DNA from: an uncultured Bacillus sp.
Lineage (GTDB): Bacteria; Bacillota; Bacilli; Bacillales_B; DSM-18226
Length of the DNA: 10,843 nt
NCBI RefSeq assembly: GCF_946478885.1
Contig: NZ_CAMLDX010000109.1
Coordinates: 1 to 10,843, forward strand
Reading direction: 5' to 3'
Part shown: positions 6,397 to 10,843 of the stretch, piece after piece
How the letters are laid out: each line of letters opens with the position of its first letter
Numbering within the stretch: position 1 is the stretch's first letter
Made by a program: the position numbers and the translations under genes
Notes under the pieces: model-generated
The model's database searches: none
Told to the model about the DNA's origin: nothing
The model's input: only the letters and a program-made list of their open reading frames with translations

Positions 6397-7197
6397 TCAC
6401 CAATTTCCATTATTTAAATACTTCTTCATAATCTCATGATGCAGCCCTGATTTCGCCACAAAAACAGATGTTTGCTTTAGAGGATTTATTGAATTTCCCC
6501 TTAGATCAGTTACAATTCCCCCCAATTCTTCAATAAGAATTTTCCCTGCAGCAAAATCCCATGGTGATAATCTTAAGGAAATATATCCATCAAGCCTTCC
6601 GGCTGCCACTGAGGCCATCTCCAATGCAGCAGAACCGTACGATCTGGTACCGCGCAGATCCTTAACAAGCTCCCCAAGAATGGAAGGATCTATACGGCGA
6701 TTTTCTGTTACCCATGTAGAATTCAAACCGATAATTGCTTCAGAAACAGTTACTTGTTCCAATGGTTCAAGGGGATCATCATTGATAAATACGCCATTTC
6801 CCCTGATCGTATGATATAATTCACCGCGGATGACATCATAAATTAATCCGATTTTCCCCTCTCCATCTTCATAAATACCAATTGAAATGGCAAAATTCCG
6901 CTGCATATGAACGAAGTTAACCGTTCCGTCAATTGGATCAATCAACCAGACGATGCCATCTGATTTTTTTACCTCATCGCCGAATCCTTCTTCTCCGATA
7001 ATTTGATGACCAGGATAAGTATTATGAATATTATTGACGAAGAACTGTTCAATTGCTTTATCCATTTCTGTAACTAGGTCATTGGGATTGGATTTGGTTT
7101 GGACGATCAATCTTCTCGTCAAAGATTCTTTAATTATGTCCCCGGCTTCTTTAATCCATTTTTTTGCTTGTTTTTCAATTTCTTTCCAATTCTCCAT
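6397..7197 (-). CDS. suhB: Inositol monophosphatase-family phosphatase (YktC/SuhB)
   Basis: A 266-residue Mg2+-dependent, Li+-sensitive-type phosphatase. Visible motifs: GEEG at 68-71 (metal-binding Glu), DPIDGT at 87-92 (motif A, metal and phosphate site), GSAALE near 188-193 and SPWDFAAG at 211-218 (motif B, Asp214). Family members hydrolyse inositol 1-phosphate, and some act on fructose 1,6-bisphosphate or related substrates; the true substrate is not decided by sequence. Start choice: GTG at 7209 and ATG at 7206 lie inside AGGTGATG, which is itself the Shine-Dalgarno sequence. The ATG at 7197 lies about 8 bases after it and gives MENWKEIEKQ, matching the family N-terminus. It has its own extended -10 promoter, and a strong terminator follows. 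Cytoplasmic. Confidence 0.95.
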   Translation of the reverse strand: MENWKEIEKQAKKWIKEAGDIIKESLTRRLIVQTKSNPNDLVTEMDKAIEQFFVNNIHNTYPGHQIIGEEGFGDEVKKSDGIVWLIDPIDGTVNFVHMQRNFAISIGIYEDGEGKIGLIYDVIRGELYHTIRGNGVFINDDPLEPLEQVTVSEAIIGLNSTWVTENRRIDPSILGELVKDLRGTRSYGSAALEMASVAAGRLDGYISLRLSPWDFAAGKILIEELGGIVTDLRGNSINPLKQTSVFVAKSGLHHEIMKKYLNNGNW

Positions 7198-7246
7198 TTC
7201 CAACATCACCTGCTATTCCGTCATTTGATAACCATCACTATTCTTT

Positions 7247-7255
7247 ATTTTACCA
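7247..7255 (-). promoter_or_regulatory. Extended -10 promoter of the inositol monophosphatase gene
   Basis: TGGTAAAAT on the minus strand (7255-7247) gives a TAAAAT -10 with TGn. No good -35 lies 16-18 bases upstream. The start near 7240 leaves a leader of about 43 nt. Confidence 0.4.
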
Positions 7256-7303
7256 AAAATTAAATATTTATCCTTAAAATCAATCATAGTCTTTTATTAT
7301 AGA

Positions 7304-7349
7304 TCATAAATAAAAAACGAACTCCTTGTCTCGCAAAAAGAGTTCGTTT
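7304..7349 (-). terminator. Terminator of the ykzI-like gene
   Basis: AAACGAACTC (7315-7324) and GAGTTCGTTT (7340-7349) form a perfect 10-bp stem around a 15-base loop. On the minus strand it is followed by TTTATTTATG, extending the T run from the stem. Confidence 0.82.
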
Positions 7350-7388
7350 CTAACTTGAAATCAACCTATTCATTTTTTCTCCTTTTAT

Positions 7389-7583
7389 TTATAGGGCTTT
7401 TAAATTAAGAAGTTCCTGTCTAATTTTTTCAAGCTTTTCCTTACTTTCTTTTTTCTTGTTTTCATTATTTTCTCCCATCGCCTCAAAAAGAGTTGCCAGT
7501 TCATAATCCATTTCCAATCTTAATACAGCTGTTCTTTGCTTTTCAACTGCTTTTTTCTTTACCGAATTCATCACTTGCTTCAT
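7389..7583 (-). CDS. ykzI: Small coiled-coil protein, YkzI-like
   Basis: A 64-residue highly charged protein, almost all predicted helix. A basic N-terminal part (1-22) is followed by an acidic segment and then a Glu/Lys-rich heptad-like stretch (about 40-62). No membrane segment, cysteine or catalytic motif is seen. Position, between the yktC and yktB genes, and length match ykzI of B. subtilis, which has no known function; the identity rests mainly on synteny. AAGGGGTG lies about 8 bases before the ATG at 7583. A good sigma-A promoter lies upstream and a terminator downstream, so it is a single-gene unit. A longer frame overlapping its 5' end in another register (7543-7746) is rejected as a shadow. 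Confidence 0.78.
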   Translation of the reverse strand: MKQVMNSVKKKAVEKQRTAVLRLEMDYELATLFEAMGENNENKKKESKEKLEKIRQELLNLKAL

Positions 7584-7636
7584 TGACAGTACACCCCTTC
7601 CGAATAATCTTTAATAATCTGATTATTTGTATTAAT

Positions 7637-7665
7637 ATAATATGTGCAAACAACGAATCTTGCAA
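7637..7665 (-). promoter_or_regulatory. Sigma-A promoter of the ykzI-like gene
   Basis: TTGCAA (7665-7660), 17 bases, TATTAT (7642-7637) on the minus strand. The start near 7630 leaves a leader of about 47 nt. Confidence 0.62.
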
Positions 7666-7826
7666 CAAATTTGCACTATTGCCTACCACGAAAATCCCAT
7701 TGATTTGCCGTTGATTTGCTGATATCGACATTTCCCATTTTCTCAAGGAAGAGGTGAAAAAAGCGCTGCACGTATCTCGTTTAGGAGAGAGCGTGAATCC
7801 CGTTTATTCTTGGTCAATCATCTTAT

Positions 7827-7855
7827 TTCTTGATTGGTTTTGTTTATGCTACAAT
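7827..7855 (+). promoter_or_regulatory. Extended -10 promoter of yktB
   Basis: TGCTACAAT (7847-7855) is an extended -10 with TACAAT; TTCTTG (7827-7832) is a weak -35 at 17 bases. The start near 7862 gives a very short leader, since the ribosome binding site begins at 7871. Confidence 0.58.
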
Positions 7856-7883
7856 ATGTGCGAAGTTTACAGGAGGTGATAGC

Positions 7884-8519
7884 ATGAATTTTAATGGCTT
7901 TACAGAATTAGACTTTGATGTTTTTTTAATAGATGGTCTTGAGCAGAGGATGGATGCTTTAAAAACCCATATTCGGCCTAAGCTTGAAGCGTTGGGTGCT
8001 TTCTTCGCTCCTACATTATCTAGTATGACGGGGGAAGAAATATATGCTCATGTGGCGAAGCATGCACGACGGACAATCAATCCGCCCAATGATACATGGG
8101 TGGCTTTTGCTAACAATTCCAGAGGCTATAAAATGCTACCCCATTTTCAAATTGGAATGTGGGAAACACATCTTTTTATATGGTTTGCTATTATTTATGA
8201 AGCGCCCCACAAATCAACAATCGGAAAAAATCTGGAGTTTCAAGTGCAAAAAATTCATCGGGACATCCCACAGGATTTTGTATGGTCTGTTGACCATATG
8301 AAACCAGAGACTCAAAAACAGGAACAACTCACAGAAAAGGATCTGACAAACATGTTTGTCCGTTTACAAACGATTAAAAAAGCAGAAATATTGTGCGGGT
8401 ATCAAATTCCAAAACAACAAGCGATCGACATGCCAGAATCAAAATTTCTCGAACATACTCAGTTTGTTTTTGAAACGTTGCTTCCTTTATACAAGTTGGC
8501 TAGGTCAAGTAAGATTTAA
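7884..8519 (+). CDS. yktB: UPF0637 (DUF1054) family protein YktB
   Basis: A 211-residue soluble protein. The sequence from MNFNGFTELDFDVFLIDGL through GYKMLPHFQIGMWETHLFIW to DFVWSVDHMKPE is that of the YktB family found across Bacillales. No catalytic signature is evident and function is unknown. Start choice: a longer frame opens at 7830, but AGGAGGTGAT (7871-7880), a 10-base match to the anti-Shine-Dalgarno, is 7 bases before the ATG at 7884, and the family begins there. Oddity: after the TAA stop (8517-8519) the same frame stays open for 16 codons, reading EINTLEEAYNVVGAFL, before a second TAA, possibly an old C-terminus. An extended -10 promoter and terminator make it a single unit. Confidence 0.94.
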   Translation: MNFNGFTELDFDVFLIDGLEQRMDALKTHIRPKLEALGAFFAPTLSSMTGEEIYAHVAKHARRTINPPNDTWVAFANNSRGYKMLPHFQIGMWETHLFIWFAIIYEAPHKSTIGKNLEFQVQKIHRDIPQDFVWSVDHMKPETQKQEQLTEKDLTNMFVRLQTIKKAEILCGYQIPKQQAIDMPESKFLEHTQFVFETLLPLYKLARSSKI

Positions 8520-8579
8520 GAAATAAATACGTTAGAAGAAGCATACAATGTTGTTGGAGCATTTCTTTAAGAAGAGGAT

Positions 8580-8620
8580 GGGTCCGGCTTATATAAGTCA
8601 GACCCTTTTGGTTTGTTTTT
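8580..8620 (+). terminator. yktB terminator
   Basis: GGGTCCGGCTTA (8580-8591) pairs with TAAGTCAGACCC (8594-8605); one C-A mismatch and one G-T pair interrupt a 12-position stem. TTTTGGTTTGTTTTT follows. The minus-strand side has no T run, so it should act only for yktB. Confidence 0.8.
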
Positions 8621-8637
8621 CATTTATATGCAATTTT

Positions 8638-8913
8638 TTATGAACTCATTCTAATAATCTTCCCGGCTTCAGACTCTTTTACTTTTTTCATCGTCCTGTA
8701 TGAAGAATACCCGCTCATTTTTTCAAATTCTCCGCAAAGCTCCTTTTCCTGTGCTTTGCTTGGTACAATTTCTTTAAACCTTCGATAAAAAGCAAGCAGC
8801 TGCTCCCGCTCCATTCCCTTTTCATACGTATACTCGATAGCCTCAAAAAATTGAATGACAGCAATTATTTCTTCAGTTGACCAAGTATAATCAATGGGAT
8901 ATTGATATTCCAT
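8638..8913 (-). CDS. yktA: UPF0223 family protein YktA
   Basis: A 91-residue soluble protein of UPF0223. It begins [16 protein letters not shown], has helices through EYTYEKGM and the well-conserved [17 protein letters not shown], and [10 protein letters not shown] near the end; the sequence matches what I recall of B. subtilis YktA. Function is unknown. Start choice: an ATG three codons upstream (8922) directly abuts the AAAAGGA motif and leaves no spacing, while the ATG at 8913 lies about 8 bases after it and gives the family N-terminus. It is convergent with yktB, which has its own terminator. Upstream, a protein-like frame ends 29 bases before this start on the same strand. No clear promoter was found. 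Confidence 0.93.
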   Translation of the reverse strand: MEYQYPIDYTWSTEEIIAVIQFFEAIEYTYEKGMEREQLLAFYRRFKEIVPSKAQEKELCGEFEKMSGYSSYRTMKKVKESEAGKIIRMSS

Positions 8914-8942
8914 CAGACTCATCCTTTTCTGTTATGTTTTCT

Positions 8943-9056
8943 TTATTGTGACAAAGGGACAAACATATGGACAGCATACCATAAGTCTTTATAAACAATG
9001 ATTTCTTTTTTACCTGCTGATTCTCCTGCCTGTTTAATAATTAATCTAAAAAACAA
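8943..9056 (-). pseudogene. Possible small ORF or remnant upstream of yktA, with a one-base slip
   Basis: On the minus strand a frame stays open from a TGA near 9066 to the TAA at 8945-8943, reading LFFRLIIKQAGESAGKKEII and then VYKDLWYAVHMFVPLSQ from the TTG at 9056. The composition is protein-like, with Trp, Tyr, His and Pro, and codon use fits the region. Start signals are displaced: AAAAGGACGG (9080-9071) and an ATG (9069-9067) lie in another frame, reading MNFRFVF then stop. Removing one T from the six-T run (9053-9048) would join ATG and frame into a 41-residue peptide. This may be a decayed gene, a slippage-dependent gene, a sequencing error or chance. I do not recognise the product. 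Confidence 0.25.
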
Positions 9057-9101
9057 ATCTGAAATTCATTCCGTCCTTTTGTGAAAGAAATAAAAAATCC
9101 C

Positions 9102-9130
9102 TTTTCAAGCCTTGGTATTAGTGCTATAAT
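9102..9130 (+). promoter_or_regulatory. Extended -10 promoter of speA
   Basis: TTTTCA (9102-9107), 17 bases, and perfect TATAAT (9125-9130), preceded by TG (9122-9123) one base away. The start near 9137 implies a leader of about 180 nt before the speA TTG, long for this window. Confidence 0.65.
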
Positions 9131-9146
9131 TCATTTGTTTTGTTTC

Positions 9147-9229
9147 ATACTATCAGAAATACTCTAAGCGGTAGATAGTATAGTTTAGTAGTGACTTTCG
9201 CTATTTAGCAAAGTCTTATTTTTCTAATA
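9147..9229 (+). promoter_or_regulatory. speA leader with terminator-like hairpin (candidate attenuator)
   Basis: Two foldable parts lie between promoter and gene. First, ATACTATC (9147-9154) pairs with GATAGTAT (9174-9181). Second, GACTTT (9193-9198) with AAAGTC (9210-9215) and GCTA (9200-9203) with TAGC (9206-9209) make a 10-bp stem with one bulged C. TTATTTTTCT follows at once (9216-9225), the layout of an intrinsic terminator ahead of the coding region. GTTTAGT (9183-9189) and ACTAAAC (9244-9250) could enclose the hairpin in a different fold. No known riboswitch or T-box consensus was recognised. Confidence 0.42.
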
Positions 9230-9316
9230 ATTTTATATAGCAGACTAAACATATTTGAATGCATAGAACGCTATATACATTACTATGATCTTATATAAAA
9301 GAGGTGTGGTAATCAA

Positions 9317-10786
9317 TTGTCCCAGCAGAATACACCATTATTCAGTGGCTTAGTTGAACATGCAAAAAAAAATCCAGTTCAATTCCATATTCCCGGCCAT
9401 AAAAAAGGGAACGGAATTGCTCCAGAATTTCGTGAGTTTATTGGCGTTAATGCTTTATCCATTGACTTGATTAATATTGGACCCCTTGATGATTTACATC
9501 AGCCAAAAGGGATTATCAAGGAAGCTCAAGACTTAGCTGCAGAAGCATTTGGTGCCGATTATACTTTCTTTTCCGTTCAAGGAACAAGCGGAGCTATCAT
9601 GACAATGATCATGGCCGTTTGCGGTCCAGGGGATAAGATTATCGTACCGCGTAATGTGCATAAATCCGTAATGTCCGCCATAGTATTTTCTGGTGCTATC
9701 CCTATTTTCATTCATCCTGAAATCGATGAAAACCTAGGTATATCTCACGGAATTACCATCCATTCCGTGAAAAGAGCGTTAGAGGAATTTCCAGATGCTA
9801 AGGGACTATTGGTTATTAATCCGACTTATTTTGGTATATCAGCTGATTTAAAGAGCATTGTCGAACTGGCTCATTCATATCATATTCCTGTATTAGTAGA
9901 TGAAGCACACGGTGTTCACATTCATTTTCATGATGAGCTTCCCTTGTCTGCTATGCAAGCAGGCGCAGATATGTCAGCAACGAGCGTTCATAAACTGGGA
10001 GGTTCGATGACCCAAAGCTCTATCCTGAACGTTAAAGGGAAGCTCGTATCACATAAAAGGGTTCGTGCAATCTTAAGTATGCTGACAACAACGTCTACTT
10101 CTTATCTCCTGCTTGCTTCTTTAGATGTTGCCAGAAAAGAACTGGCTACACGAGGAAAGGAGTTAGTTGGCAAAGCGATCCGCATCGCAGACTATATTCG
10201 CGACCATGTAAATGAAATCGAACATCTATACTGTGTTGGTGATGAGATATTAGAAACAGAAGCCGCTTATGACTATGATCCGACAAAACTCATTATCTCT
10301 GTGAAGGATTTGGGTTTGACCGGCTACGATGTCGAAAAATGGCTGCGTAAGCACTATTCTATTGAAGTGGAAATGTCTGATTTGTATAATATCCTTTGCA
10401 TCATTACTGCAGGAGATACTATCAAAGAAGCAAATATTCTCATCAATGCTCTACAACAGCTGGCTGAAGAAAGAAAAGAGCAAGCTGAGAAGGTATCAAC
10501 TCAAGTGTTGCTGCCGAATATCCCAGTACTGGCCGTTACCCCGAGAGATGCATTCTATGCAGAAACCGAACTGGTAGATTTTGATGATTCTGAAGGCAGA
10601 ATTATTGCCGAATTCATCATGGTTTATCCACCCGGTATTCCCATTTTTATCCCGGGCGAAATCATTACTGAGGATAATCTGATTTATATTAAGAAAAACA
10701 GAGAAGCCGGACTGCCCGTACAAGGTCCTGAAGACTTCGATTTCAAAAAGCTGCGTGTCATAAAAGAACATAAAGCTATCCGCTAA
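9317..10786 (+). CDS. speA: Arginine decarboxylase SpeA (Orn/Lys/Arg decarboxylase family)
   Basis: A 489-residue PLP-dependent fold-type I decarboxylase. In B. subtilis SpeA converts arginine to agmatine, the first step to spermidine. Visible features: QFHIPGHKKG at 22-31, SVQGTSGA at 86-93 (cofactor phosphate region), DEAHG at 195-199 (Asp near the pyridine nitrogen, His stacking on PLP), and SVHKLGGS at 223-230 with Lys226 the expected Schiff-base lysine. The C-terminal domain has the typical YPPGIPIFIPGE. It is the short Gram-positive form, without the N-terminal wing domain of the E. coli inducible enzymes. Lysine decarboxylase activity cannot be excluded by sequence, but near-identity in many segments to B. 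subtilis SpeA favours arginine. The start is TTG at 9317, 10 bases after GAGGTG (9301-9306). A long leader precedes it, and a terminator begins 16 bases after the stop. Cytoplasmic. Confidence 0.97.
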   Translation: MSQQNTPLFSGLVEHAKKNPVQFHIPGHKKGNGIAPEFREFIGVNALSIDLINIGPLDDLHQPKGIIKEAQDLAAEAFGADYTFFSVQGTSGAIMTMIMAVCGPGDKIIVPRNVHKSVMSAIVFSGAIPIFIHPEIDENLGISHGITIHSVKRALEEFPDAKGLLVINPTYFGISADLKSIVELAHSYHIPVLVDEAHGVHIHFHDELPLSAMQAGADMSATSVHKLGGSMTQSSILNVKGKLVSHKRVRAILSMLTTTSTSYLLLASLDVARKELATRGKELVGKAIRIADYIRDHVNEIEHLYCVGDEILETEAAYDYDPTKLIISVKDLGLTGYDVEKWLRKHYSIEVEMSDLYNILCIITAGDTIKEANILINALQQLAEERKEQAEKVSTQVLLPNIPVLAVTPRDAFYAETELVDFDDSEGRIIAEFIMVYPPGIPIFIPGEIITEDNLIYIKKNREAGLPVQGPEDFDFKKLRVIKEHKAIR

Positions 10787-10801
10787 ATGGAAAAATACTA
10801 T

Positions 10802-10838
10802 AAAAGCAGAGGCTGACATCAGTCAGCCTCTGCTTTTC
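10802..10838. terminator. speA terminator, perfect 16-bp stem, bidirectional
   Basis: AAAAGCAGAGGCTGAC (10802-10817) pairs without mismatch with 10822-10837 around an ATCA loop. The 3' arm ends in TTTT, and the minus strand mirrors this, so it can serve a convergent gene beyond the window. In B. subtilis the small RNA SR1 and pdhD lie next to speA on this side; neither is within this window. Confidence 0.92.
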
Positions 10839-10843
10839 TCTAA

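Noticed and set aside
7543..7746. 67-codon minus-strand frame overlapping the ykzI-like gene start
   Set aside because: It covers the ykzI promoter and leader, lacks a Shine-Dalgarno sequence, and overlaps the better-supported gene in another register.
7752..7880. Plus-strand GTG frame of about 40 codons after AAGAGGTG, ending at the yktB ribosome binding site
   Set aside because: It runs through the yktB promoter and Shine-Dalgarno sequence, is short, and its reading is not convincing.
9285..9380. Short ATG frame overlapping the speA start in another register
   Set aside because: It has no ribosome binding site and overlaps conserved speA coding sequence; a leader-peptide role is unsupported.
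10496..10819. 107-codon minus-strand frame opposite the end of speA
   Set aside because: It lies entirely antisense to conserved speA codons and starts inside the speA terminator stem; no ribosome binding site.
1..10843. CRISPR array, insertion sequence, tRNA or rRNA
   Set aside because: No regularly spaced repeats, transposase-like frames, or tRNA/rRNA-like stretches were found on either strand.

Overview
This is an AT-rich chromosomal window from a spore-forming Bacillota of the Bacillaceae. The evidence is gene order (the ylaK to speA block known from Bacillus subtilis), AGGAGG-type ribosome binding sites, frequent TTG starts, strong intrinsic terminators and a forespore-type lipoprotein gene. 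I cannot fix the genus. Apart from one extra flavin-barrel gene and some intergenic RNA-like structures, it is core genome: no transposase, phage gene, CRISPR array, rRNA or tRNA was seen.

Layout from left to right. (1) 31-1359, minus: PIN-PhoH ATPase YlaK. (2) A roughly 370-nt divergent spacer, then 1727-2311, plus: lipoprotein YlaJ, probably made in the forespore. (3) 2371-2826, minus: small FMN-binding split-barrel protein, convergent with ylaJ and sharing its terminator. (4) 3031-3234, plus: YlaI, a four-cysteine zinc-ribbon-like protein. (5) 3237-3381: an unusually structured convergent intergenic element. (6) 4008-3380, minus: a two-gene unit, membrane protein YlaH and an uncharacterised 95-residue protein. 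(7) 5975-4137, minus: ribosome-associated GTPase TypA/BipA, divergent from the small membrane protein YlaF (6172-6357, plus). (8) 7197-6397, minus: inositol monophosphatase-family protein. (9) 7583-7389, minus: a small coiled-coil protein resembling YkzI. (10) 7884-8519, plus: YktB. (11) 8913-8638, minus: YktA, with a possible broken small ORF upstream. (12) 9317-10786, plus: arginine decarboxylase SpeA behind a roughly 180-nt leader that contains a terminator-like hairpin, closed by a perfect 16-bp terminator at the window end.

Most genes form single-gene transcription units with their own promoter and terminator. Only ylaH and the 95-residue gene look like an operon. Functions are diverse: RNA handling (YlaK), ribosome assembly and stress (TypA), polyamine synthesis (SpeA), sugar-phosphate hydrolysis (YktC/SuhB) and spore lipoprotein (YlaJ). 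The block is conserved by synteny and is not one pathway. Three genes (ylaK, typA, speA) start at TTG behind good Shine-Dalgarno sequences.

The items most worth a second look are the 145-nt foldable element between ylaI and the 95-residue gene, the terminator-like hairpin in the speA leader, and the protein-like frame with a possible one-base slip upstream of yktA.
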